Source of the DNA: Pseudomonadota bacterium
Lineage (GTDB): Bacteria > Pseudomonadota > Gammaproteobacteria > Burkholderiales > Burkholderiaceae_C
Length of the DNA stretch: 64,000 bases
Direction: 5' to 3'
Assembly (NCBI GenBank): GCA_963205115.1
Contig: CAUJHV010000005.1
Location: forward strand, 124,001 to 188,000
Below, in pieces: positions 10,876 through 20,742 of the stretch. The translations under genes were made by a program, and so were the position numbers. Every line of letters begins with the position of its first letter. Position 1 is the first letter of the stretch. The notes under the pieces were generated by a model that saw only the letters and a program-made list of their open reading frames with translations, did no database searches and was not told where the DNA came from.

Positions 10876-11616
10876 TCAGGAGTCGACCGCAGCGGCCGCC
10901 GGGGACGTTTCCCGGATGCCACCGAAGCGACGGTCCCGCTTCGCAAACGAGGCGATGGCCTCGTCGATCTGCTGCGCGCCGAAATCGGGCCACAGGCAGT
11001 CGGTGAAGACCAGTTCGGCGTAGGCGATCTGCCACAGCAGGAAGTTGCTGATCCGCACCTCGCCACCGGTGCGGATGAACAGATCGACTTCGGGCGCATA
11101 GGCCAGCGCGGTGTAGCGGTCGAAGGTCTTTTCGTCGACCTGCTCGGGCTTCAGGCCGTCGTTCATCGCGCGGCGGCAGGCCTGCACCATGTCCCAGCGA
11201 CCGCCGTAGTTGAAGGCCACGGTCAGCGTGATGCGCGAATTGTTCGCGGTGGACGACTCGGCCTGGTCCCAGGCGGCCTTGAGCTTGTCGGGAATGGTCT
11301 CGCGGTCGCCGATCACCCGGATGCGCACGCCGGCGTCGGCCAGGCGCTGCAGGTATTTCGCCACGCCCACCAGCACCAGGCTCATCAGGCCCGACACCTC
11401 GTCGGCCGGGCGCTTCCAGTTCTCGGACGAGAAGGCGAAGACGGTGAGGTATTCGACGCCGCGTTCGGCGCACAGGTCCACCACGCGCAGCACGGTGTCC
11501 ATGCCGGCCTTGTGGCCGAAAAACCGCGGCATGAAACGCTTCTTCGCCCAGCGCCCATTGCCATCCATCACGATGGCCATGTGGCGGGGAACGGCGCGAT
11601 TCGGGTCGTCTGCCAT
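10876..11616 (-). CDS. uppS: isoprenyl transferase (undecaprenyl diphosphate synthase)
   Basis: HMAIVMDGNGRWA and RTGGEVRISNFLLWQ motifs; start chosen at MADDPNRAV. Confidence 0.94.
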   Translation of the reverse strand: MADDPNRAVPRHMAIVMDGNGRWAKKRFMPRFFGHKAGMDTVLRVVDLCAERGVEYLTVFAFSSENWKRPADEVSGLMSLVLVGVAKYLQRLADAGVRIRVIGDRETIPDKLKAAWDQAESSTANNSRITLTVAFNYGGRWDMVQACRRAMNDGLKPEQVDEKTFDRYTALAYAPEVDLFIRTGGEVRISNFLLWQIAYAELVFTDCLWPDFGAQQIDEAIASFAKRDRRFGGIRETSPAAAAVDS

Positions 11617-11651
11617 GGGTAGCGCGGCGGGCGGGCGCGAGGTCGTGGCCG

Positions 11652-12212
11652 TCAAACGGCCAGGACTTCGGCTTCCTTGGCCTGCACGAGACGGTCGATC
11701 TCGGCCACCACGCGGTCGGTCAGGCGCTGCACCTCGTCCTGCGCGCGGCGCTCGTCGTCTTCGGAGACGGCCTTGTCCTTCAGCAGCTTCTTCAGGTGTT
11801 CGTTGGCATCGCGGCGCAGGTTGCGCACCGCGACCTTGGTGTTCTCGCCCTCGTGGCGCACGACCTTGGTCAGCTCGCGGCGGCGCTCTTCGGTGAGCGC
11901 GGGCATCGGCACGCGCAGCAGGTCGCCCTGCGCGGCGGGATTCAGGCCCAGGTCGGATTCGCGGATGGCCTTTTCGATCTTCGCGCCCATGCCCTTTTCC
12001 CAGGGCTGCACGCTGATCGTGCGGGCGTCCATCAACGTCACGTTGGCCACCTGGCTGATCGGCACCATCGAGCCGTAGTAATCGACGTGCACCTGGTCCA
12101 GGATGCCCGGGTGCGCACGGCCGGTGCGAACCTTCTGCAGGTCGGACTTCAGGGCCTCGATGGACTTGCCCATCTTGGATTCGGCGGTCTTTTTGATTTC
12201 TGCGATGGTCAT
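11652..12212 (-). CDS. frr: ribosome recycling factor
   Basis: Full-length similarity: [20 protein letters not shown]...; synteny. Confidence 0.96.
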   Translation of the reverse strand: MTIAEIKKTAESKMGKSIEALKSDLQKVRTGRAHPGILDQVHVDYYGSMVPISQVANVTLMDARTISVQPWEKGMGAKIEKAIRESDLGLNPAAQGDLLRVPMPALTEERRRELTKVVRHEGENTKVAVRNLRRDANEHLKKLLKDKAVSEDDERRAQDEVQRLTDRVVAEIDRLVQAKEAEVLAV

Positions 12213-12240
12213 GGCGACGATCCTGTCATGAACTCGAAGC

Positions 12241-12951
12241 TTAGACGTGCACCAGGGTGCCTTCGTCCTCGCCCATCACCAGGCGCTTGAGCGCACCGGG
12301 CTTGACGATCGAGAACACCCGGATGGGCAGGCGCTGGTCGCGGCACAGCGCAAACGCGGTGGCGTCCATCACCTGCAGATTCTTGGCAATCGCCTCGTCG
12401 AAGGTGATCGACGAGTAGCGCGTGGCGTGCGGGTCCTTCTTGGGATCGGCGGTGTAGACGCCGTCGACCTTGGTGGCCTTCAGCACGACTTCGGCACCGA
12501 CCTCGGCGCCACGCAGCGCAGCCGCGGTGTCGGTGGTGAAGAAGGGGTTGCCGGTGCCGGCCGCGAAGACAACGACCTTGCCTTCTTCGAGGTACTGCAG
12601 CGCCTTGGGCCGCACGTAGGGCTCGACCACCTGGTCGATGCTGATGGCCGACATGACACGTGCGGTCATGCCTTCCTGGCGCATGGTGTCGGCCAGCGCC
12701 AGCGCATTCATCACGGTGGCCAGCATGCCCATGTAGTCGGCGGTGGCGCGGTCCATGCCCACCGAGCCGCCGGCCACGCCGCGGAAGATGTTGCCGCCGC
12801 CGATGACCACTGCGACCTCGCAGCCCAGGCTGGTGATCTCGCGCACTTCCTGGACCATGCGGACGATCGTCGCGCGGTTGATGCCGTAGGCGTCGTCGCC
12901 CATCAGGGCCTCGCCCGAAAGCTTCAGCAGGATGCGCTTGTAGGCCGGCAT
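12241..12951 (-). CDS. pyrH: UMP kinase
   Basis: [26 protein letters not shown] motifs. Confidence 0.96.
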   Translation of the reverse strand: MPAYKRILLKLSGEALMGDDAYGINRATIVRMVQEVREITSLGCEVAVVIGGGNIFRGVAGGSVGMDRATADYMGMLATVMNALALADTMRQEGMTARVMSAISIDQVVEPYVRPKALQYLEEGKVVVFAAGTGNPFFTTDTAAALRGAEVGAEVVLKATKVDGVYTADPKKDPHATRYSSITFDEAIAKNLQVMDATAFALCRDQRLPIRVFSIVKPGALKRLVMGEDEGTLVHV

Positions 12952-13062
12952 GCAGAGGTTCCGTTTGTCGTGAATACCGAAGTGTATGCGGGGCGAACGA
13001 CCGCCCGCCCCGCGCACGCGCCCGGGGCCCGACCCTGGAGGTCCGGCCCGGGCAGCGTCGCC

Positions 13063-13959
13063 TTACTGGCCCTTGGCCGCAGCGACCTGCGCCGCCACTT
13101 CGGCGGCGAAGTCGTCGGTCTTCTTCTCGATGCCCTCGCCCACGACGTAGAGCGTGAAGCCCAGGGCCGCCGTGCCGGTGCTCTTGAGGTACTGGCCGAC
13201 CGTCTGCTTGCCGTCGGAGGCCTTCACGAAGACCTGGTCCAGCAGCGAGACTTCCTTCAGGTACTTCTGCACCGAGCCTTCGACCATCTTGGCGACGATT
13301 TCAGCCGGCTTGCCGGATTCGGCAGCCTTCTCGGTGGCGATGCGACGCTCCTTGTCGACCAGCGCGGCCGGGACATCGGCAGACGACAGTGCTGCCGGCT
13401 TCATCGCGGCGATGTGCATCGCAGCATCCTTGGCGGCCACGTCGCTGCCGGTGTACTCGACGATCACGCCGATGCGCGTGCCGTGCAGGTAGTGCGCCAG
13501 CGCGCCGCCGCCGGCATAGCGCTTGAAGCGGCGGATCGACATGTTCTCGCCGATCTTGCCGATCAGGCCCTTGCGCACGTCTTCCACGGTCGGGCCGAAG
13601 CCGTCCTGCGCCAGCGGCAAGGCCGACAGCGCGGCGACATCAGCCGGGTTGTTCGCGGCGACCAGCGCGGCGCAGCTCTTGGCAAACGACAGGAAGGAAT
13701 CGTTCTTCGAGACGAAGTCGGTCTCGCAGTTGATCTCGACGAGCGCGCCGGTGCTGCCGTCGACGAATGCCGAGACCACGCCTTCGGCCGTGATGCGGGC
13801 GGCGGCCTTGCCGGCCTTGTTGCCCAGCTTGACACGCAGGATCTCTTCGGCGCGGCCCATGTCGCCGTCGGCCTCGGTCAGTGCCTTCTTGCACTCCATC
13901 ATCGGCGCGTCGGTCTTGGCGCGCAGCTCGGCCACCATGCTTGCGGTGATTGCAGCCAT
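13063..13959 (-). CDS. tsf: elongation factor Ts
   Basis: [24 protein letters not shown] signature. Confidence 0.97.
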   Translation of the reverse strand: MAAITASMVAELRAKTDAPMMECKKALTEADGDMGRAEEILRVKLGNKAGKAAARITAEGVVSAFVDGSTGALVEINCETDFVSKNDSFLSFAKSCAALVAANNPADVAALSALPLAQDGFGPTVEDVRKGLIGKIGENMSIRRFKRYAGGGALAHYLHGTRIGVIVEYTGSDVAAKDAAMHIAAMKPAALSSADVPAALVDKERRIATEKAAESGKPAEIVAKMVEGSVQKYLKEVSLLDQVFVKASDGKQTVGQYLKSTGTAALGFTLYVVGEGIEKKTDDFAAEVAAQVAAAKGQ

Positions 13960-14070
13960 GTTCTGAAACTCCTTGCAGAAAACAGGTACGGGCGGCGGCG
14001 CGACGGGAAGTCACGCAGGCGCCGCCCGCTGGTCGGATGCGGGTGTCGGGCCCGAGGGCCCGACGCGCGA

Positions 14071-14814
14071 TCAGGCGCCTTCGCGAACCTCGACGAACTC
14101 GTCGCCTTCGTTGGCGGCAGCCACGACCTCGGTGGTCGCATTGGCCTTGCCTTCGAGCACCGCGTCAGCCACGGCGCGGGCATACAGCGCCACGGCCTTG
14201 GCCGAGTCGTCGTTGCCGGGGATCACGTACTGGATGCCGTCGGGCGAGTGGTTCGTGTCGACGACGCCGATGACCGGGATGCCCAGCTTGTTGGCCTCGG
14301 CCACGGCAATCTTGTGATAGCCCACGTCGATGATGAAGATGGCGTCGGGCAGCGCGCCCATGTCCTGGATGCCGCCGATGTCCTTCTCGAGCTTGGCCAG
14401 CTCGCGGTCGAACATCAGCGCTTCCTTCTTGATCATGCTCTCGGTGCCGGCTTCACGCGTGGCCTGCATGTCCTTGAGCTTCTTCAGCGAACCCTTGACC
14501 GTCTTGAAGTTGGTCAGCATGCCGCCGAGCCAGCGCTGGTCGACGAAGGGCATGCCGGCGCGGTGGGCTTCCTGGTTGATCACCTCGCGCGCCTGGCGCT
14601 TGGTGCCCACCATCAGGATGGTGCCGCGGCGCGAAGACAGCTGGCGGATGAACTTCATCGCCTCGTTGAAGAGCGGCTGCGTCTTCTCGAGGTTGATGAT
14701 GTGGATCTTGTTGCGATGGCCGTAAATGAACGGGGCCATCTTGGGGTTCCAGAAGCGCGTCTGGTGTCCGAAGTGGACACCGGCTTCCAGCATTTCACGC
14801 ATGGAGACGATCAT
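14071..14814 (-). CDS. rpsB: 30S ribosomal protein S2
   Basis: [22 protein letters not shown] signature. Confidence 0.97.
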   Translation of the reverse strand: MIVSMREMLEAGVHFGHQTRFWNPKMAPFIYGHRNKIHIINLEKTQPLFNEAMKFIRQLSSRRGTILMVGTKRQAREVINQEAHRAGMPFVDQRWLGGMLTNFKTVKGSLKKLKDMQATREAGTESMIKKEALMFDRELAKLEKDIGGIQDMGALPDAIFIIDVGYHKIAVAEANKLGIPVIGVVDTNHSPDGIQYVIPGNDDSAKAVALYARAVADAVLEGKANATTEVVAAANEGDEFVEVREGA

Positions 14815-15146
14815 GGTTGCTCCGAAGGTTGGGTCTAGAATCCCGGCACGAATCGCCACACCGCCCGCTGTGCAGCAAGCACATCCAGGCAAGAGGCGAC
14901 ACCGATCGGCAGCCGGGTTCGCGATTTCGGTCCGACGGCTGCGGCAGACGGGGCCCAGGTGCATCTCTTTCGATACGCATCACGCCACGGCTTCCACGGC
15001 CTTCGGGCCGGTCTGTCCGGCAACCGGTCTGCAGGCGATTCGAATGTCTTCGAAACACAAACAGTAGAGCCGATCACAGGCAAACCAGCGGATTTTAGCA
15101 TGTCCGCGCGGGGTGCCCGAAGAGTCGTCGGCCGTTGGAGTGCCAG

Positions 15147-16421
15147 GTGCGAATCGCCGTCATCGGCGCCGGAATCGTCGGCGTCACCACTGCCTATGAA
15201 CTGGCTGCCGACGGACACGAGGTCAGTGTCTTCGAGCGCCGGCAGGCCGTGGCCAGCGAGGCCAGCTTTGCAAACTCGGGCGTCGTGTCGCCCGGCTACC
15301 TCGGGCCCTGGGCCGCGCCGTGGATGCCCGTGAAGGTGCTGGCGGGACTGGCATCGACGCACTCGGCCGTGCGCTTCGGGCTCGGCGCGCTCGGCTCGCC
15401 GCGATGGCTGGGGCGCTTCCTGTGGGCTTGCCGCCGCAGCACGCACCAGGCTAACCGGCGCCGCATGCAACGCCTGGGCATGTACAGCCGTCAGCGGCTG
15501 GACCTGATCACGCAGCAACTGGGCCTGCAGTTCGAGCAGACCGACGGCTATCTGGTCCTGTACCGCCACGCGCGGGAACTGGCCCGCGCACGCAAGGGCC
15601 TGGGCATCCTGGACGACCTGGGCGTGGCCTACGAATTGCTCGAGCCCGACGAGGCCCGCTCGCGCGAGCCGGCGCTGGCCCCTCAAACGACGCTGGCCGG
15701 CGGGCTTTACCTGCCCGGCGACCTGGTGGGCAACTGCCGGCAGTTTGCGCATGGCCTGAAAGCGGCGGCACAGGAGCGCGGCGTGCGCTTCCACTTCGGC
15801 ACCGACGTCATCCGCATGAGCCGCAGTCAGCCGGGCAGCCTCTACTGGCGTGAGACCGACCGCCCGGAAGCCGAACCGCGGCTGGACAAGTTCCAGGCCT
15901 GTGTCGTGTGCGCCGGCACGCCGTCGGCACGGCTGCTGGCCCGCCAGGGTGTGCGCGTGCCGCTGATGCCGGTGCACGGCTACTCGCTGACGGCGCCGGT
16001 GCGGCACCGCGAAGGCGAGGACGATCCGGGCCCGCGCGCCGGCATCATGGACGAACGCTACAAGGTCTCCATCACGCGGCTGGGCCAGCGCATCCGCGTG
16101 GCCGGCATCGCCGAGGTCGGCGGCACGGACGACCTGTTGCGCGACGCGCCGGTGCGCACGCTTTACAAGGTGCTCGACGACTGGTATCCCGGCGCCGCCG
16201 ACTTCACACGCGTGCAGCACTGGAAAGGCGCACGGCCGATGCTGCCCGACGGCCCGCCGATCATCGGCCCGTCCGGCGCACCGGGCATCTGGCTGAACCT
16301 GGGCCACGGCTCGAGTGGCTGGGCCCTGTCCTGCGGCAGCGCCCGCGTGCTCGCCGATCAGCTGGGCGGCCGCTCACCCGAAATCGACAGCGAAGGCCTG
16401 GGCATCGACCGGATACGCTAG
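15147..16421 (+). CDS. dadA: D-amino acid dehydrogenase (FAD-dependent oxidoreductase)
   Basis: VRIAVIGAGIVGVTTAYELAADGHEV Rossmann motif; DadA-like architecture; GTG start preferred over TTG at 15135. Confidence 0.88.
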   Translation: MRIAVIGAGIVGVTTAYELAADGHEVSVFERRQAVASEASFANSGVVSPGYLGPWAAPWMPVKVLAGLASTHSAVRFGLGALGSPRWLGRFLWACRRSTHQANRRRMQRLGMYSRQRLDLITQQLGLQFEQTDGYLVLYRHARELARARKGLGILDDLGVAYELLEPDEARSREPALAPQTTLAGGLYLPGDLVGNCRQFAHGLKAAAQERGVRFHFGTDVIRMSRSQPGSLYWRETDRPEAEPRLDKFQACVVCAGTPSARLLARQGVRVPLMPVHGYSLTAPVRHREGEDDPGPRAGIMDERYKVSITRLGQRIRVAGIAEVGGTDDLLRDAPVRTLYKVLDDWYPGAADFTRVQHWKGARPMLPDGPPIIGPSGAPGIWLNLGHGSSGWALSCGSARVLADQLGGRSPEIDSEGLGIDRIR

Positions 16422-16453
16422 AAGGACCGCCCGCCGGCGGAGGGACAAGCGCC

Positions 16454-18022
16454 ATGCGAACGACTCCGGAACTCTGGCCGCAGCGGGTGCTGCCGACCCG
16501 CCGCGCCTGGCCCCTGTTCGACACCGCCGGCTCGCGCCACCTCGAAACCCGCGCGCAGGCGGCGCTCCCGCCCGGCACGCTGATGCGCCGCGCCGGCCTG
16601 GCCCTGGCGAGATGGACCCTGGCGCGCTACCCGGACGCCCGCACGGTATGGATCGCCGCCGGCCCCGGCGGCAACGGCGGCGACGGTCTGCACCTGGCCG
16701 CGGAGTTGGCGCAAGTCGGCCGCCAGGTGGTCGTGAGCCTGCTGGCCGATCCTGCACAGCTGGGCACCGATGCCGCTGAAGGTCTTGCCCGCGCCCGGGC
16801 CGCCGGTGTGCGGCTGCTGGATCACCTCGACATCGACGACTCGGCCTGCGACCTGGGTGTCGACGCGCTGCTGGGCCTGGGCGCCTCGCGCGCGCCGGCC
16901 GGCCTGCTGGCCGAGGCCGTGCGCCGGCTCAACGCCGCAGCCGCGCCCACGCTGGCGGTGGACGTGCCCACGGGACTGGCGTGCGACAGCGGCGCGCGCC
17001 TGGGCGAGGCTGCCGTGCAGGCCCACAGCACCCTGGCGCTGCTGAGCCTCAAACCGGGCCTGTTCACCGGCAGCGGCCGTGCGCTGGCCGGCGAGATCGC
17101 CTTCGATGCACTGGACGTCGGGGCTGGCAACGACGACAAGCCCGTGGCCGCGCTGGCGCATGCGGGCGAAGCCGGCAGCGTCTCCCGCGCCCTCGCCCAC
17201 GACACCCACAAGGGCAGCTACGGCGACGTGCTTGTCATCGGCGGGGCCGCCGGCATGCACGGCGCGGCACGGCTGGCTGCGCACGCGGCGCTGGCCGCGG
17301 GTGCCGGCCGCACCTTCATCAGCCTGCTGGATCCATCAGTCGCGACGGGCGATCTCACGCGGCCCGAATGGCTCTGGCTGCATTCGGCCTGGACGGACGA
17401 GACGCGGCTGCGCGCGTCCACCGTGGTCTGTGGCTGCGGCGGCGGCGAGGCCGTGCGCGTGGCGCTGCCCGGCCTGCTGGGCCATGCGGCACGCCTGGTG
17501 CTGGACGCGGATGCGCTGAATGCCGTCGCCAGCGATGCCACGCTGCAAGGCATGCTGCGCGAACGCGCGGCGCGCGCACAGGCCACCGTGCTGACGCCCC
17601 ACCCGCTGGAGGCGGCGCGGCTGCTGGGTTGCGACACGGCCCGCATCCAGCGCGACCGGCTCACAGCCACGCACGCGCTGGTCGAACGATTCGGCGCCGT
17701 CGTGGTGCTGAAGGGATCGGGCACCGTGATCGGCGCACCCGGGCGGATGCTGGCCATCAACGGGACCGGCAACGCGGCGCTGGCCACCGGCGGCACAGGC
17801 GATGTGCTGGCCGGCTGGATCGGCGGGGATTGGGCCCAGCGCATCGGCCGCATCGCCGAAGCGCCCATCGACGCGGCGCGCGACACCGCGCTGGCTGCCG
17901 CCGAGCTGCACGGGGCGGCGGCCGACGCCGCGGCGGATCAGGCCGTTCGCGCGCTGGACCTCGTGCAGGCCATGCGCGCCGAACAGGCCGCCCGCTCAGC
18001 GCCGCGTGCGCGTGCGGACTGA
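16454..18022 (+). CDS. nnrD: bifunctional NAD(P)H-hydrate epimerase/dehydratase
   Basis: YjeF-N region (GPGGNGGDGLHLA) plus carbohydrate-kinase-like C-terminal domain (NGTGNAALATGGTGDVLAG). Confidence 0.92.
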   Translation: MRTTPELWPQRVLPTRRAWPLFDTAGSRHLETRAQAALPPGTLMRRAGLALARWTLARYPDARTVWIAAGPGGNGGDGLHLAAELAQVGRQVVVSLLADPAQLGTDAAEGLARARAAGVRLLDHLDIDDSACDLGVDALLGLGASRAPAGLLAEAVRRLNAAAAPTLAVDVPTGLACDSGARLGEAAVQAHSTLALLSLKPGLFTGSGRALAGEIAFDALDVGAGNDDKPVAALAHAGEAGSVSRALAHDTHKGSYGDVLVIGGAAGMHGAARLAAHAALAAGAGRTFISLLDPSVATGDLTRPEWLWLHSAWTDETRLRASTVVCGCGGGEAVRVALPGLLGHAARLVLDADALNAVASDATLQGMLRERAARAQATVLTPHPLEAARLLGCDTARIQRDRLTATHALVERFGAVVVLKGSGTVIGAPGRMLAINGTGNAALATGGTGDVLAGWIGGDWAQRIGRIAEAPIDAARDTALAAAELHGAAADAAADQAVRALDLVQAMRAEQAARSAPRARAD

Positions 18023-20287
18023 ACCCTTCTTGCTGGCCACTGCCTTGCGCGCGGTTCCACCGCCTGCGCGCTTGGCCGAGGCCGACGACGAGCGCGCCTT
18101 CTTCGCCGCCGATTTCACCGCGCGATCGGCGCTGCGCACCTCGTCGAGCTGCTCCACGGCCGAGCCCGGCGCCGCAGGCGTGGCCTTGCGTTCGCCCGCA
18201 CGTCCGCGCGACAGCAGCCGCTCGCCCTCGCCTTCACGCACGAGCCGGAAATCGATCTTGCGCGCGTCCAGGTCCACGCGGCTGACCTGCACACGCAGCT
18301 TGGTGCCGACGGCGTAGCGCATGCCGCTGCGCTCGCCGCGCAGCTCCTGGCGCACCTCGTCGAAGCGGTAGTACTCGCCCCCGAGTTCGGTGATGTGCAC
18401 CAGGCCTTCGACGAACAGCTCGTCCAGCGTCACGAACAGGCCGAAGCCGGCCACCGACGTGACCGTGCCCGCGTAGTCTTCGCCCAGGTGCTCGCGCATG
18501 AACTTGCACTTCAGCCAGGACTCCACGTCGCGCGAGGCCTCGTCGGCCCGGCGTTCGCAGGCGCTGGTGTGCGCACCGGCCACTTCCCAGGCCGTGAAGT
18601 CCTTGCTGCCCACGCGCGGCACGGGGCGCGGCGGGCGCGCGTTGCGCCGCAGCGGCGCCTCGGCGCTCTTGGCCGCGGGCTCGAAGACATATTTGCGCTT
18701 GGACAGCAGCGCCTTGATCACGCGATGCACCAGCAGGTCCGGGTAGCGGCGGATCGGGCTGGTGAAGTGCGTGTAGGCCTCGTAGGCCAGGCCGAAGTGC
18801 CCGCTGTTGATCGGCGTGTAGATGGCCTGCTGCATCGAGCGCAGCAGCATCTGGTGGATCTGCGCCGCATCGGGCCGGTCCTTGGTGGCCTGAGCGATGG
18901 CCTGCAGCTCGCCGGGCTTGGGTTCGTCACCGATCTGCATCCCGATACCTAACGCCCGAAGATAGTTCTGCAGCGCCAGCCGCTTCTCGGGCGTCGGCCC
19001 CTCGTGCACGCGGTACAGCGACGGGTGCGCACCGGCCTCGATGAAGGCGGCCGCGCAGACGTTGGCCGCCAGCATGGCCTCTTCGATGAGCTTGTGCGCC
19101 TCGTTGCGCGTGCGCGGCACGATGCGCAGGATGCGGCCGGTGTCGTCGCTGACGATCTGGGTTTCGGTGGTCTCGAAATCGACCGCGCCGCGGCGGGCAC
19201 GCTGCTTCAGCAGCGCGCGGTACACGCCGTGCAGATCGACCAGGTGGGGCACCAGTTCGGCACGCTTGGCCGCCTCCGGGCCGCGCGTGTTGGCCAGGAT
19301 CGCCGCGACTTCCGTGTAGGTCAGGCGCGCGTGCGAGTGCATCGCCGCCGGGTAGAACTGGTAGGCGTCGATCGCCCCGTCCGTGCCGATGACCATGTCG
19401 CAGACCATGCACAGCCGGTCTTCGCCGGGGTTCAGCGAACACAGGCCGTTGGACAGCTTCTCCGGCAGCATCGGGATGACGCGCCGCGGGAAATAGACCG
19501 AAGTGGCGCGCTCGTAGGCGTCGGTCTCCAGCGCGTCGCCGGGCCTGACGTAGTGGCTGACGTCGGCGATGGCCACCAGCAGCCGCCAGCCTTCGAAGGC
19601 CGTCTTGCCGCGGCCGCGCGTGAAGGGCTCGCAGTAGACAGCGTCGTCGAAGTCGCGTGCGTCTTCGCCGTCGATGGTGACCAGCGGCACGTCGCGCAGG
19701 TCCACGCGGTTGCGGCGGTCCACGGCCCGCACCTTGTCGGGCAGCGCCGCGGCCTGGGCGATGGCCTCTGCCGAGAAGCGGTGCGGCACGGCGTACTTGC
19801 GCACGGCGATCTCGATCTCCATGCCGGGGTCGTCGATCTCGCCCAGCACCTCGACCACGCGGCCCACGGGCTGCGAATGCAGCGACGGGATCTCCGTCAG
19901 CTCGACGGCCACCACCTGCCCGGCCTGCGCCGTGGCGATGCCGTTCTTGGGCACGAGGATGTCCTGGCCGAAACGGCGGTCCTCGGGCGCGACGATCCAG
20001 GCGCCGCCTTCGTGCAGCAGGCGTCCGATGATGGGTTGCGGGCGGCGCGCGATGATGTCTAACACCCGACCTTCGGGGCGTCCCTTTCGGTCGTAGCGCA
20101 GGATGCGCACGCGGACGCGGTCCCCGTGCATGAGGTTGCGCATCTCGGTGGCGGCCAGGAAGATCGACGGCTCGCCGTCGTCGCGCACGACGAATCCGTG
20201 GCCATCGCGATGGCCGTCCACACGGCCCTCGACTTCACTGAGCAGGGCTTGGGTGGGAGGAAGTGGCATGTTCTTTTGGAAAGGCAA
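17996..20287 (-). CDS. rnr: ribonuclease R (RNB-family exoribonuclease)
   Basis: TIDGEDARDFDDAVYCE catalytic motif, S1 domain, basic C-terminal tail. Confidence 0.95.
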   Translation of the reverse strand: MPFQKNMPLPPTQALLSEVEGRVDGHRDGHGFVVRDDGEPSIFLAATEMRNLMHGDRVRVRILRYDRKGRPEGRVLDIIARRPQPIIGRLLHEGGAWIVAPEDRRFGQDILVPKNGIATAQAGQVVAVELTEIPSLHSQPVGRVVEVLGEIDDPGMEIEIAVRKYAVPHRFSAEAIAQAAALPDKVRAVDRRNRVDLRDVPLVTIDGEDARDFDDAVYCEPFTRGRGKTAFEGWRLLVAIADVSHYVRPGDALETDAYERATSVYFPRRVIPMLPEKLSNGLCSLNPGEDRLCMVCDMVIGTDGAIDAYQFYPAAMHSHARLTYTEVAAILANTRGPEAAKRAELVPHLVDLHGVYRALLKQRARRGAVDFETTETQIVSDDTGRILRIVPRTRNEAHKLIEEAMLAANVCAAAFIEAGAHPSLYRVHEGPTPEKRLALQNYLRALGIGMQIGDEPKPGELQAIAQATKDRPDAAQIHQMLLRSMQQAIYTPINSGHFGLAYEAYTHFTSPIRRYPDLLVHRVIKALLSKRKYVFEPAAKSAEAPLRRNARPPRPVPRVGSKDFTAWEVAGAHTSACERRADEASRDVESWLKCKFMREHLGEDYAGTVTSVAGFGLFVTLDELFVEGLVHITELGGEYYRFDEVRQELRGERSGMRYAVGTKLRVQVSRVDLDARKIDFRLVREGEGERLLSRGRAGERKATPAAPGSAVEQLDEVRSADRAVKSAAKKARSSSASAKRAGGGTARKAVASKKGSVRTRTRR

Positions 20288-20318
20288 AAATTATGTATAG
20301 AATGCAGGGCTCCTGAAA

Positions 20319-20403
<85 letters not shown>

Positions 20404-20413
20404 GATGATTATG

Positions 20414-20441
20414 AAGGCCGGCGCAAGCCGGCCTTTTCTTT
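20414..20441 (+). terminator. intrinsic terminator after tRNA-Leu(CAG)
   Basis: GGCCGGC-GCAA-GCCGGCC hairpin followed by TTTTCTTTT. Confidence 0.8.
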
Positions 20442-20469
20442 TGCAGTGTCGCGCGCGCAGTCAAAGCCT

Positions 20470-20739
20470 GCGATCCGGTCGCCGGACGCAAGTGCGCCTC
20501 CAAGAGGGTGCGCCGGGAAGGCACCGACCCGTCCCTTCGGGGACAGGTCGCCCACGGCGACCAGGGGGAGCGACGGCTCCGGTGCGGGCCGAACAGGATC
20601 CGGGTCTCCCGGTCCTGTTCGGTAACCCCTCGGGGGCGAGCCCGGACGCACGACAGCACCGGCGTGCTGTCGCGCGCCTGGCGAGCCGGTTTGCCGTCCC
20701 GGCAAACCGTGGGCCGGCCGCCAGGCGGCCGGGGCCCAC
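20470..20739 (-). repeat. element A: train of about nine hairpins in the 3' region of the phosphoribosyltransferase gene, homologous to element B
   Basis: Consecutive inverted repeats read by eye; 76-nt ungapped alignment with 46052-46127 on the opposite strand. Confidence 0.85.
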
Positions 20740-20742
20740 CTT

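Noticed and set aside
12247-14838. Long antisense ORF (863 aa) opposite pyrH/tsf/rpsB
   Set aside because: Opposite well-identified genes; composition (His/Arg/Gly/Val-rich) is the usual high-GC codon-bias artefact.
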